From an uncultured Thermoguttaceae bacterium (GTDB lineage: Bacteria > Planctomycetota > Planctomycetia > Pirellulales > Thermoguttaceae): a DNA stretch of 64,000 nucleotides. The notes beneath the pieces are model-generated. The model saw only the letters and a list, made by a program, of their open reading frames with translations. It was not told the DNA's origin and did not search any database. Shown here one piece after another: positions 19,470-28,690 of the stretch (positions within the stretch are counted from its first letter, which is position 1; each line of letters opens with the position of its first letter). A program made the position numbers and the translations under genes. The stretch covers positions 1-64,000 of the forward strand of contig CALFBP010000002.1 in the NCBI GenBank assembly GCA_937951625.1. Reading direction: 5' to 3'.

Positions 19470-22453
19470 GGCGTGAGGTTCTCCTGGCTGGACGAGAGGA
19501 AGATCGGCCTGACGTCTGGCATCAACCCGTAAGCGAGGGCCAGCAGCTTAATGGGGTGGATGGTAGGCTTGTTGGTTCCCTGTTCCATCTGAATTTTACA
19601 GGTGCTGCACTCGGTCGTTCCCGCCTGAAAATTGGGATTGCGGATCGCGCGGATCAGGTTCCAACCGGCGCGGAGGCTTGCTCGATAGTTTTCCCGTTTC
19701 AACCCGAACGTCCCCGCCATGCCCGAGCACCCCTCCTCGATTCTCGAGACGTTTAGTCCGGGCACCAGTCGAAGCAGGCTCTCGCCGGGGGAACCCACCT
19801 TGAGGGCTTTCAGTCGGCAAGGCATGTGGTACCCCAGCGCTGCCGAAATCGGTTCGAAGTCGAGTTGGAGTCGTCCCAGGGTGTGCATTTTCCAAAGGTA
19901 GTCGCAAGCGTCGGAGGTATTCTGCGCGACCAGACGCGTTTCTTCATCGTCGATCAGGTTGGGATATTCCCGCGTCAGGCATAATGCGGCCGAAGGTTCC
20001 GTCGTCACGATGTGATAGCCTTGACGCACGGCTTCGGCGAGGACCTTGACGTTGCGGGCGGCCAAACGTCGGGCGATGTCCAACGCCCCACACGAGATGG
20101 CAGGCATTCCGCCCTGGACTTGCTCCGGCGGGACGTACACGGCCACGCCGTTGTGATGCAGCACAGCGATCAGGGCTCGGGCCAACTGTGGGTCAAAATA
20201 ATTGGCATACAAGTCCACGAAATAGGCCACCTTCCCGCCTGAACGACGGCTCGGCCGGGTGAGTCGCCGCCGTGCGGCCCATTGCAGAAACGGACGAGTG
20301 GCCAGCGGAGGAAGTTTGCGGCCCTGCGCAATTCCCAATAACTTATCTAGCAGCCACCGGGCTTGGCGGTTACGCAAAATCCAATTGGCCAACGTGGGGG
20401 CTTGGCAGCCGATTCGGCAAAGCCAATCGAGCCGCGCCATCACCCAGTCCGAGAGCCCCAGGCCACTGGCGGCGACGTAGGCCCCTTTGCCCTCCAGCAT
20501 GAGCTTGGGAATATCCACCCGGGCAGGACATTCCAACACGCAGGCGTGGCAGTTGACACAGAGATCGGCCACGGCTTTGAACGCTTCGCTGGAAAGACTC
20601 GTCAGCGGGAGCTGACCGGTGAGCACGCCGCGAATCAGATTGGCCTTGGCCCGCGGCGACGCCTCTTCTGAAGGCAAAAGACGAAAAATCGGGCACATCC
20701 GCCAGCCGGGCGCCTGCGTCCGGCAATCGCCGCAGCCGTTGCACGCCCGCACGATGTCGGCCACCTGGTTCGGATTCCAACTGAGTTGGAGTTCCAGCAA
20801 GCTCCTGAGCGAAGTCGGTTCCTCTCCGCCGGTCTGCGGGGGCGTTGCCGCGGCGGGCGAAGAAACGACCGTCGGACGCAGGCGGCCAACCAACTGAAAC
20901 GCTTCTTCGCCGACAATCTTGCCTGGATTAAAAATGCTTTGCGGATCGAAGACCTGTTTGATCTTGCAGAACAAGTCGTACAAGTCGCCGTACTGCCGCC
21001 GCACAAACGCGGTTCGGCTCAACCCGCAACCATGCTCCGCGCTGAGGGTGCCTCCGATTTGGAGCACCTCCGTGTACAGGTCTTCGGCCAAGCGTTGGAT
21101 CCTCTCGACATCCTCTGCCGAACCAAGGTTCAAAAACGGCTGGATGTGAAGTTGTCCCTGCCCCGCGTGGGCGTAGGTGGCCGCGATCACCTGATGCCGT
21201 TTCAACACGTTTTGGACACGCACGAGGAACTCGGGAAGCAACTCCGTGGGAACGGCAATGTCCTCGATGATGGGCACGGGGCGCGTGGCGGTCTTGCTTC
21301 GGTACAGCGCCGGCGTGATGCGGTGGGCAAGGTGCCAAAACAACTCCACCTCTTCGGCCTCGAATGCCAGCCGCACCGCGAAGGAAACCTGCCGCCGCCC
21401 ATGGATTTCCGCCACCAACTCCTGCACGCGGCGGCGCACGTCGTGCAGCCGGTCGCCGTCGAATTCCACCAGCAAGGCGGCTTCCGTGTCCGGAGGAATC
21501 AACAGCTCGAAGCGGATTTCGGTTTCGCGGGCTAGGCTCAGATGACGGCGATCCATCAAGTCGCAGGCGCTCGGGCCGAGGGGCAGGATGTCGAGGACCG
21601 CCCGAGCCGCTTTCTCCACGCTATCGAAGAGCAACAGCGCCACGCCGCGGGCCCGCGGCAAAGGCTGCGTGGCCACGACCGCCTCGGTCACCAGCGCCAG
21701 CGTCCCTTCCGAACCGGTCAGCAACCGCGCCAAATCCAGAAAGTCGTCGCCGAGTACGCCTGCCACACGATATCCGCAGCGGTTCACAGCCGATTTCGGC
21801 TGGTTCGCGCGGATCAACTCCGCGTGCTCGGCCAGCAAACTGGCCAGTCGGTCGATCAATTCCCGTTTTCGGGGGTTGGGGTCGGTACTTTTTCCGTTGA
21901 CGAGTGGCTCGCGGCCCGCCTCGATCACCTGGCCGTCGGCGAGCACGACCTGCATGGAGATCACATGTTGGCCAGCCGAGCCATATTTCAACCACCGGCT
22001 GCCCGCCCCGTCCAAGGCGATCAGGCCGCCCATCGTGCTCATGTTGCGGTTGCCCGAACCGGGGCCGAAGAATCGGCGCAAAGGTCGGAGGTGGGCATTG
22101 AGGCGTTCGCAGCCGAGTCCCGGTTGGATGCGCACCGAAGAGTCCTGGGTGTACTTGACCCGGGCGAGGTATCGCGAAAAATCCATGACCAAACCCGGGC
22201 CGAGCGACTCCCCCGCCAATCCCGTTCCCGCTCCCCGCGCATGGATCGGAATCTCCTTCTCCGCCGCATACTGGACAGCGGCCACAACATCGGCGGTGGA
22301 GCGCGGCCGGATCACGCCCAGCGGTTTGATCTCGAAGATGCTCCCGTCCGACGCGTAAAGCTGGCAGAACACATCATCACAGCGCACGTCGCCATCGATC
22401 AGCCCTCGCAGGTCTTCTTCGATCCTTACGCGGTCGTGGTCCGACAGGGCCAT
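19466..22453 (-). CDS. FAD-linked oxidase fused to 4Fe-4S/CCG-domain reductase (GlcD-GlpC type)
   Basis: The 995-residue protein joins three modules. Residues about 40-220 are an FAD-binding type 4 domain (IHARGAGTGLAGESLGPGLV; GPGSGNRNMSTMGGLIALD). Residues about 240-520 are the matching FAD oxidase C-terminal domain, ending in TLSAEHGCGLSRTAFV. From about 565 there are two 4Fe-4S motifs (C571-NG-C574-GD-C577; C632-VN-C635-HA-C638) and then a cysteine-rich heterodisulfide-reductase-like part with MPCRLKAL and EEGCSGMAGTFG. This is the layout of D-lactate/glycolate/2-hydroxyglutarate dehydrogenases. The substrate is undecided. It lies one base after folE and overlaps moaD. Confidence 0.88.
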   Translation of the reverse strand: MALSDHDRVRIEEDLRGLIDGDVRCDDVFCQLYASDGSIFEIKPLGVIRPRSTADVVAAVQYAAEKEIPIHARGAGTGLAGESLGPGLVMDFSRYLARVKYTQDSSVRIQPGLGCERLNAHLRPLRRFFGPGSGNRNMSTMGGLIALDGAGSRWLKYGSAGQHVISMQVVLADGQVIEAGREPLVNGKSTDPNPRKRELIDRLASLLAEHAELIRANQPKSAVNRCGYRVAGVLGDDFLDLARLLTGSEGTLALVTEAVVATQPLPRARGVALLLFDSVEKAARAVLDILPLGPSACDLMDRRHLSLARETEIRFELLIPPDTEAALLVEFDGDRLHDVRRRVQELVAEIHGRRQVSFAVRLAFEAEEVELFWHLAHRITPALYRSKTATRPVPIIEDIAVPTELLPEFLVRVQNVLKRHQVIAATYAHAGQGQLHIQPFLNLGSAEDVERIQRLAEDLYTEVLQIGGTLSAEHGCGLSRTAFVRRQYGDLYDLFCKIKQVFDPQSIFNPGKIVGEEAFQLVGRLRPTVVSSPAAATPPQTGGEEPTSLRSLLELQLSWNPNQVADIVRACNGCGDCRTQAPGWRMCPIFRLLPSEEASPRAKANLIRGVLTGQLPLTSLSSEAFKAVADLCVNCHACVLECPARVDIPKLMLEGKGAYVAASGLGLSDWVMARLDWLCRIGCQAPTLANWILRNRQARWLLDKLLGIAQGRKLPPLATRPFLQWAARRRLTRPSRRSGGKVAYFVDLYANYFDPQLARALIAVLHHNGVAVYVPPEQVQGGMPAISCGALDIARRLAARNVKVLAEAVRQGYHIVTTEPSAALCLTREYPNLIDDEETRLVAQNTSDACDYLWKMHTLGRLQLDFEPISAALGYHMPCRLKALKVGSPGESLLRLVPGLNVSRIEEGCSGMAGTFGLKRENYRASLRAGWNLIRAIRNPNFQAGTTECSTCKIQMEQGTNKPTIHPIKLLALAYGLMPDVRPIFLSSSQENLTP

Positions 22454-22454
22454 G

Positions 22455-23105
22455 TCAGCGACGATTGCCGTAGATGAGTGTCATGATTTCCGCCCGGGTC
22501 GAGGGGCTGGTGCGAAACGCCCCTTTCATGGCCGACGTCACGCACACGCAACCCGGCTTCCGCACGCCCCGTACCGTCATGCAGGTGTGGACCGCCTCGA
22601 TCACCACGGCCACGCCCTTGGCGCGAAGTTCTTCCACCAACAGATCCGCAATTTGTTCCGTCATGCGTTCCTGCACCTGAGGACGCCGCGCCACCCCCTC
22701 CACCACCCGCGCCAGCTTGCTCAGACCGATCACTCTACCGTCAGGGAGGTAGCCGATATGAGCCTTGCCCATGAAAGGCATCAAGTGGTGTTCGCACATG
22801 CTTTCGAAGCTGATGTCGGTCACCAGCACGACTTCATCATACTTCTCAGTGAAGAACTTGCGAACGTGTTCCCGCGGGTCTACGTGCAAGCCACTGAACA
22901 GCTCCGCGTACATCCGCGCGACGCGCGCAGGAGTGTCCCTTAAGCCCTCGCGATCGGGATCCTCGCCCACGGCAAATAAAATTTCGCGGATCGCCCGCTC
23001 AATTCGCGGCAGGTCGATTGACGGCGGGACTGCGCCGGACGCATCCTCCTCTTCGAACGCCAGGCTGCCATGCATGAATTCCTTACTTTCCGAATCGTTG
23101 GACAT
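22455..23105 (-). CDS. folE: GTP cyclohydrolase I FolE
   Basis: FolE converts GTP to dihydroneopterin triphosphate, the first step of folate and pterin synthesis. The 216-residue product carries the zinc ligands in [20 protein letters not shown] (C104, H107) and C175 in [16 protein letters not shown], and ends with the usual SAMKGAF...R motif. The acidic first 25 residues are variable. It is the first gene of a run with the FAD/Fe-S oxidoreductase and moaD/E/A, with just one base between stop and next ATG. The spacing to the gene before it (glgC) is about 400 bases. Confidence 0.95.
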   Translation of the reverse strand: MSNDSESKEFMHGSLAFEEEDASGAVPPSIDLPRIERAIREILFAVGEDPDREGLRDTPARVARMYAELFSGLHVDPREHVRKFFTEKYDEVVLVTDISFESMCEHHLMPFMGKAHIGYLPDGRVIGLSKLARVVEGVARRPQVQERMTEQIADLLVEELRAKGVAVVIEAVHTCMTVRGVRKPGCVCVTSAMKGAFRTSPSTRAEIMTLIYGNRR

Positions 23106-23503
23106 CGAACGATCTCTTTAACCGGGACGGGAGGAGACGATTGCATCCTAGGACCCATTTCGGGGTCCGTCAAGGTCGCGAAGGCTTCCTCTCCCTGCAA
23201 CGCAACCGGCTCGGTTCCGTCCTACGTTCCATTCCTCGCAGACGCCCATTCAGTTTGCGAAGAAAAATAGCGAAAAACCCGCATTTCTTCAGTTCCAAAG
23301 GGCAGACGCGACCGGGGGATTTCCCCCGGCAGCGAGAAGCGGAAACGACGCAAAGAGAGCCCAAGGACGGGCCGGCAAATACCGACGAGCGCAGTCGTTC
23401 CTAAAGTTGGCTTAACGCGCCGCAAGTTGGCTCAAGGCGTCGCTGACGCTCGACGAAAGCAAAGTGCGCGAAGGCTCGCACGCTCGCCGTATCGGGTGCA
23501 GAT
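23106..23503. other. intergenic region with short direct repeat
   Basis: This 398-base spacer lies between glgC and folE, both on the minus strand. It contains AAGTTGGCT twice, at 23404 and 23424, exactly 20 bases apart, each followed by a C/T-AA-x-GCG-like tail. The folE promoter should be in its left part, but no clear -35/-10 is recognisable. No coding potential is convincing. Confidence 0.4.
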
Positions 23504-24787
23504 TTACAGTGTCCAACCGTCGGGCAGGACGGTGCCCTTAGGGGCCACGAACACCCCATCGCGGATCATTCCGTAACAAGTTTCCTCACTCGCTTGGCGA
23601 TTGCCGGGCACGATCCGCACCTTCTGCCCGATGCGGCAATTCTTGTCGATGATGGCGTTCTCGATGTGGGCCGCCGGGCCGATGCCTAAGTCGGGACTTC
23701 CCGCAGAGCTTTCCCAATCCTCAGCATCAGGTTTTTCGTAAAAGTCGTTGCCCATGATGATCGAATTGCGGATCACGGCGTCGCGTCCGATGAGACTTCG
23801 CAATCCAATGACGCTGTTTTCGATGGTCGCTCCCGCCTCGATCACGCAGCCGTCGGCGACCAGGCTGTTGCGGATCGCGGCGCCGTCGACGCGGGTGGGG
23901 GGAAGGAATCGCGGGTGGGTGAAAATGGGCGCATTGGGCAGCAGAAGTTCGAAGGGAGACTCGGCTGTCGCCAGTCCCAGGTTGGCCTCGAAGAACGACC
24001 GGATCGTCCCGATGTCCTCCCAATACCCATCGAACAAATGCACCTGGACGTGGCGCGTGCGGATCGAGGCTGGGAAGATCTCCCGGCCGAAATCTTGGTA
24101 ATTCGTCTTTTCCAGGACTTGCACCAGCGTGTCGCGATTGAAGAGGTAAATGCCCATGCTCGCCAAACAATCGCGACCGCGACTGGAGATGCCGTGGGCG
24201 TCGATCCACTCCGGGCTGACGCGGACGTGGTTCAATTCTTCTTCCGTTTGCGGCTTTTCAAGGAACCCGATCACCCGGCCGTTGTCGTCCAAGCGCATGA
24301 TTCCAAGTCCGGAGGCCTGATAGCTGTGGACCGGCACCGCCGCGATCGTCACATCGGCCCCCGATCGCTCGTGGGTGGCGATCATGTCGCGATAATCCAT
24401 GCGGTAAAGCTGGTCGCCGGACAGGATCAAGACATACTCAATTCCCGGTTCCTCGACGTAGCGCAGGTTCTGACGAACGGCGTCGGCAGTGCCTTGATAC
24501 CAGTTCGAGTGGTCATTGGTCTGCTGGGCCGCGAGGATTTCGACAAACCCCTTGCTGAATTGATCGAAGTTGTAGGTATTGCGAATATGCCGGTGCAAGC
24601 TGACGGAGTTGAACTGCGTCAGTACATAAATGCGATTCAAGCCACTATTGAGGCAATTCGAGAGGGGAACGTCGATCAGGCGGTACTCTCCAGCAATGGG
24701 TACGGCCGGCTTGGAGCGATATTTCGTCAAAGGATAAAGACGCGTCCCCCGGCCCCCCCCCAAAACAAGCACGACGAGTCGCTTCAT
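23504..24787 (-). CDS. glgC: glucose-1-phosphate adenylyltransferase GlgC
   Basis: GlgC makes ADP-glucose from ATP and glucose-1-phosphate, the committed step of glycogen synthesis. The 427-residue protein has the catalytic loop VLGGGRGTRLYPLTKYRSKP, GEYRLIDVPLSNCLNSG, the LSGDQLYRMDY metal-site motif and the WYQGTADAVRQN stretch. Its C-terminal left-handed beta-helix (repeats such as GLRSLIGRDAVIRNSIIMGN) is complete, ending GTVLPDGW. No other glycogen genes are adjacent, and it appears to be monocistronic. Confidence 0.95.
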   Translation of the reverse strand: MKRLVVLVLGGGRGTRLYPLTKYRSKPAVPIAGEYRLIDVPLSNCLNSGLNRIYVLTQFNSVSLHRHIRNTYNFDQFSKGFVEILAAQQTNDHSNWYQGTADAVRQNLRYVEEPGIEYVLILSGDQLYRMDYRDMIATHERSGADVTIAAVPVHSYQASGLGIMRLDDNGRVIGFLEKPQTEEELNHVRVSPEWIDAHGISSRGRDCLASMGIYLFNRDTLVQVLEKTNYQDFGREIFPASIRTRHVQVHLFDGYWEDIGTIRSFFEANLGLATAESPFELLLPNAPIFTHPRFLPPTRVDGAAIRNSLVADGCVIEAGATIENSVIGLRSLIGRDAVIRNSIIMGNDFYEKPDAEDWESSAGSPDLGIGPAAHIENAIIDKNCRIGQKVRIVPGNRQASEETCYGMIRDGVFVAPKGTVLPDGWTL

Positions 24788-25137
24788 TGATGAGTCCTCA
24801 AGCAGTCAGCCCAGCCGCTTAACGGATTGCTATCGTAACGAATCGACAGAGAAAAAGGAATCATCCCCCGCCAAGAGGGAAGACACGGACCTGGTTCGCT
24901 CGAAGGCGTGAAACGGGCGGATCGCTGCCTCTGGTTCGCACTCGGCCACCGAGCGGAGATTGGCTGCGGGTCGTTCGGCAAAATGGAATGGGCTTGCCTA
25001 TACGAGGCCCTGTCCCTTGCCCGCGGCTCACTTTTGGCAGGCTTTTAGTGGTGGCCTTGCCTTGTCCGTCGATCGCTACTCGGCGGTAGACATGCTCTAA
25101 CGGTTCCTTGCAAACGTTCCGGCGTGCGGCACGAGAA
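24788..25137. other. intergenic region, nothing recognised
   Basis: This 350-base spacer separates glgC from the prepilin peptidase gene, both on the minus strand. I see no credible gene, strong hairpin-plus-T terminator or repeat. It should contain the glgC promoter. Confidence 0.35.
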
Positions 25138-26298
25138 TCACGACTTAAGAAAGACTTCCCGGACGATGCGCATGATCGTCAACAAGATTGCCATCAGGCC
25201 AAGGCATACCACGACGAAGAGTGGAACCAGCCCTCCCAGTATCCCCAAGGTAAGTTCGAGCCACGACCAGACCGACCGCCAGCCCACGATCAAGGCCATC
25301 GCGGCCAGGCAGAGGAAAGGTCCATAAGGGATTTCATTCTCGCGGCGCAAAAGCCATTGGAGCAGCCCCAGGAACAATCCTGCCACGGGCGCGAGGAAAA
25401 AGATCACCAGGCACGATTGCCAGCCCAACATCGAGCCGATCATGGCCATCAGGGTCACGTCGCCGAAGCCCATGGCCTCGCGTCGGAGCGTGGCGGCGCC
25501 GATGATGCGCACCGTCCAAATCAATCCCCCGCCCGCCGCCATGCCGATGAGACTCGTCAGTAGCCCGTGCCAAGCCCATCCGCCCCAGAGCCAAACGCAG
25601 AAAATCGCAAGAGAACCGATGAGCCCTTGAGCCAGCAGCCGCAATGTCGATGGCGAGCGAGCGAGTCGAGCGAAAAACAGGCGGAGGGCCCAGAACCAGC
25701 CCCATCGAGAGCGCCAGACGCGATCCATCAGCCCAAGGGACCAAAGCCACCACAGCACCCAGCCAAGCACTAAGGAGCTCCATTGTGGGGCGCTATCCAA
25801 CTGGCTGGGCCACGCTTGGGGAGAGGCGGCGTGAAGAAAACCGACGAACGGTCGGCCATCAGGTAACTCCCACACCACCGGCAGCAGGCCGAACGGATAC
25901 ATGGTGGCCAGGACGATCCCAAAGATCGTCCCTGGGACCGTGATCTCATCCGGGATCAGTTTTTCGTCGGCGTCGATCAACGAAGCGACCAGCATCAACC
26001 AAGCCAGCACTAGGTGACAGCTCCACTGGACATGCACTCGGACCGCCAATTCCGTCATGAGCGAGGGGGGAAGAGCGGCGGGCAATAATCCGCCGCAATG
26101 CACCTCCCACCAATAGAGCCACCCTGTGCCCAGGGCGAAAAGAAAAACGACCAACGTTTGGCGGAGCTTCACTCCGTAACGACGTGGGGTCCAGGCCAAG
26201 CGCACGACAGCCCAGTTGGCTGCCATTCCCAGGATCCCTCCGACGAGAAGGGCGAACGACAGCCGCAAACCAATCGGCAGCGCAAGCAAGGCGTTCAC
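25138..26298 (-). CDS. A24-family prepilin peptidase
   Basis: This 386-residue polytopic membrane protein has the two aspartate motifs of type IV prepilin peptidases: SLIDADEKLIPDEIT and AMGFGDVTLMAMIG. The catalytic Asp of the second is in GFGD. It lacks the N-terminal cytoplasmic cysteine tetrad of the PilD/GspO methyltransferase domain, so it may only cleave, or the methylase may be separate. At least eight hydrophobic segments are visible. The GTG start overlaps the shikimate kinase stop (GTGA). Target pilins are not in the window. Confidence 0.86.
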   Translation of the reverse strand: MNALLALPIGLRLSFALLVGGILGMAANWAVVRLAWTPRRYGVKLRQTLVVFLFALGTGWLYWWEVHCGGLLPAALPPSLMTELAVRVHVQWSCHLVLAWLMLVASLIDADEKLIPDEITVPGTIFGIVLATMYPFGLLPVVWELPDGRPFVGFLHAASPQAWPSQLDSAPQWSSLVLGWVLWWLWSLGLMDRVWRSRWGWFWALRLFFARLARSPSTLRLLAQGLIGSLAIFCVWLWGGWAWHGLLTSLIGMAAGGGLIWTVRIIGAATLRREAMGFGDVTLMAMIGSMLGWQSCLVIFFLAPVAGLFLGLLQWLLRRENEIPYGPFLCLAAMALIVGWRSVWSWLELTLGILGGLVPLFVVVCLGLMAILLTIMRIVREVFLKS

Positions 26299-26834
26299 GC
26301 GGACCCCTCGGCGACGGGCTGGACAGGCAAGGCCTGAAGGATTTCGCAGGCGATCTGTTCCGGTGTTTTCCCCTCCGTATCGACCACCAGATGAGCGGTT
26401 TCTTGATATACAGGGGTCCGTTGGCCCAACAGATGCACGATTTCTTCCAGGGCGCCTTTCTGTGTCAGACTAGGCCGCCGAGTGGCGGTAGTGGCGTCGC
26501 CGGACATGCGGGCATGAATGGTCTCGGGTGAGGCGGTCAGCCAGACCACGTGTCCCGATTCCCGCATCCGCCGACGAGTCTCCTCCCGCATAGGGGCACC
26601 GCCCCCCGCCGCGAGCACTAAATGATCCCGCCTACACAGCTCGGCAGTTACCTCCGCTTCCAGGTCGCGAAACGCTTTTTCGCCGTTTTCGGCGAAGATG
26701 CGGGCAATCGATTTGCCGGCCCGTTGCTCGATGACCACATCAGCGTCGATCCACTCCCAACCGAGTTTCTCGGCTAGGAGGCGCGCTAAAGTGGTCTTTC
26801 CCGTCGCCCGATAGCCGATCAGAATGATGTTCAT
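26295..26834 (-). CDS. aroK: shikimate kinase
   Basis: The enzyme phosphorylates shikimate at the 3-hydroxyl in the chorismate pathway. The 179-residue product starts MNIILIGYRATGKTTLARLL, whose GYRATGKT is the P-loop, followed by WIDADVVIEQRAG with the shikimate-contact Asp, FRDLEAEV and LAAGGGAPMREETR. The ATG at 26834 puts the P-loop at the correct distance; an upstream extension would be non-homologous. It is coupled by stop/start overlap to the prepilin peptidase gene, an unusual pairing without obvious functional link. Confidence 0.92.
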   Translation of the reverse strand: MNIILIGYRATGKTTLARLLAEKLGWEWIDADVVIEQRAGKSIARIFAENGEKAFRDLEAEVTAELCRRDHLVLAAGGGAPMREETRRRMRESGHVVWLTASPETIHARMSGDATTATRRPSLTQKGALEEIVHLLGQRTPVYQETAHLVVDTEGKTPEQIACEILQALPVQPVAEGSA

Positions 26835-26994
26835 TACGTGTGCGCTCCGCCATTGCACGCGGGGCGAGGCGTCCGCGAGACCGGCAACGTCCAGGGCACC
26901 TCGCCGCCAATTGGCGATTCCAGCCAAGCTGGAGTGTACAAGGCTCAATGCGTTCAGACAACCGAAGGCAAACCAAAAACTAGGCAATGACTAA

Positions 26995-27324
26995 ATGTTC
27001 CCTTATGTCATTGATTTGACCCAATGTAAACGGCACGACCCGTTTCCGGGCGTTCGCATGTATACAACCCAGGCCGAGAAGATGACTCTCTCGGTGGTGG
27101 ATTTGGAACCGCACGCCGTCATCCCCGAGCACAACCACCCCCACGAACAAGTCGGGTATTTGGTGGACGGGGAGTTTGAGTTCATCATTGGCGGCCAATC
27201 GCATCACGTCACAGCCGGGCAAATCTGGCGAATCCCAGGCGGCGTGCCGCACAAGGTCGTCGCAGGCGAGCGGCCCGCTCGTGCGATTGACGTGTTTTTT
27301 CCCATCCGTGAAGACATGCTTTAG
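26995..27324 (+). CDS. cupin-domain protein
   Basis: The 109-residue protein is a single small cupin. Motif 1 is HAVIPEHNHPHEQVGYLVDG (H46, H48 and the following Glu as metal ligands) and motif 2 is GQIWRIPGGVPHKVV (H86). Such stand-alone cupins can be isomerases, dioxygenases or small-molecule sensors. Neither substrate nor metal can be assigned. Little sequence separates it from the divergent shikimate kinase gene. The TTG start of the downstream exporter is nine bases after its stop, so they are probably co-transcribed and the cupin may be linked to an exported compound. Confidence 0.82.
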   Translation: MFPYVIDLTQCKRHDPFPGVRMYTTQAEKMTLSVVDLEPHAVIPEHNHPHEQVGYLVDGEFEFIIGGQSHHVTAGQIWRIPGGVPHKVVAGERPARAIDVFFPIREDML

Positions 27325-27333
27325 GAAATTACA

Positions 27334-28596
27334 TTGCCTCGTCAAAGCCTGCTTTTGATCGTCTTTCTTGTGGTTTTCATCGATCTGCTCGGCTTCGGCA
27401 TGGTGTTGCCGCTGATGCCGGTCTACGCGCGGCAGTTCACGACCGGGTTGCCGCAAGGTCAGCAGGTGCTGATCCTCAGTGCACTGATGACCTGTTTCTC
27501 GATCATGCAGTTGATCTTCGCTCCGATCTGGGGGCGGCTTTCGGACCGGGTGGGCAGGCGACCCGTGTTGCTGCTGAGCCTGACGGGATCGACGATCTTC
27601 TATTTTTGGTTCGGTGTGGCGACGCTTCGCGGGAGCCTGGTGGGAATGTTCCTTGCCCGAATCGGGGCCGGCATCGCCGGGGCCACCGTGCCCACGGCTC
27701 AGGCCTGCATTGCCGACGTTACCCCTCGGGACAAGCGGGCGCGGGGGATGGCGTTGATCGGTGCGGCCTTTGGGTTGGGGTTCACGCTCGGTCCGCTCTT
27801 GGGAGCACTCGCGTTATGGAGCGCAGGCCACGCCGGGCTTAGCCCCTGGCCCGGCTACACCGCCGCCGCGTTGTCTGCCGTCGCACTGATGCTCGCCATT
27901 TTCCTTCTGCCTGAATCGCTCGATCCGAAATCGCTGCCCGAGGTCCGCCGCCATTTCGACCTCCAGTCGCTCCGCGAGGCGATCGCGACGCCCAGCATCG
28001 GGTTGTTGTTGGCTGCTGGTTTCCTAAGCGTCTTCGCCTTGGCCAATTTCGAGTCCACGATCTCATGGACCGTGGCGGGAATGCTCGGCGTCGAGCGGTC
28101 CAGCGCCGAAATCCTGATGTTCTTCGCCTATGTGGGATTGGTACAGACTTTGGTCCAAGGACTAGTGGTCCGCCGCCTGGCCACGCGCCTCGGCGAAGCA
28201 AAAATGATCGCTTTGGGCGGTGGCTTTTCGGTGCTCGGGTACCTGCTTTTGGCTTGGGTCGCGGCGCCCTCGCAGGGCAGTTTGCGCGGGATTTGGTGGG
28301 CATCGGCCGTGGAGGTCAGCGGGGTCGCCTTTCTCTTGCCTGCCCTTCAATCCCTACTCTCCCGTCGCTCCGATCCGGCCAAGCAAGGCGGCGTGCTCGG
28401 GCTTGGTGAAAGCACTTCGGCCTTGGCTCGCATCACAGGCACCGTGGCCGGGGTGGCGCTGTACCATCAGGCCGCCACGCTCCCTTTTTGGGCCGCCGCT
28501 GTTGTGACCTGCGCGGGCATTGGAGCGGCATGGATCGCCTTGGTCCGCGGCCACGATTGGGACGAGCAGCCCGCCGATGCCTCCGCTGCATCATAA
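27334..28596 (+). CDS. MFS transporter, TetA-like drug exporter
   Basis: The 420-residue protein shows twelve hydrophobic segments. It has the exporter signature FIDLLGFGMVLPLMPVYARQ in TM1 and the loop 2-3 motif GRLSDRVGRRPVLLLSLTGS, as in TetA/MdtG-type drug:H+ antiporters. It begins with TTG at 27334, since any internal ATG would remove TM1; AGGA lies just upstream. The substrate cannot be told from sequence. A co-transcribed cupin precedes it. Confidence 0.88.
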   Translation: MPRQSLLLIVFLVVFIDLLGFGMVLPLMPVYARQFTTGLPQGQQVLILSALMTCFSIMQLIFAPIWGRLSDRVGRRPVLLLSLTGSTIFYFWFGVATLRGSLVGMFLARIGAGIAGATVPTAQACIADVTPRDKRARGMALIGAAFGLGFTLGPLLGALALWSAGHAGLSPWPGYTAAALSAVALMLAIFLLPESLDPKSLPEVRRHFDLQSLREAIATPSIGLLLAAGFLSVFALANFESTISWTVAGMLGVERSSAEILMFFAYVGLVQTLVQGLVVRRLATRLGEAKMIALGGGFSVLGYLLLAWVAAPSQGSLRGIWWASAVEVSGVAFLLPALQSLLSRRSDPAKQGGVLGLGESTSALARITGTVAGVALYHQAATLPFWAAAVVTCAGIGAAWIALVRGHDWDEQPADASAAS

Positions 28597-28690
28597 ACGT
28601 TGTGGTAGCGGACGCCCTAAGCAGCCGCGATGAACCCCTGAAAGCAGCTTTACGCGGCTTGTCGGTTTGCCGTTCACTCGGGCTGCCGGC

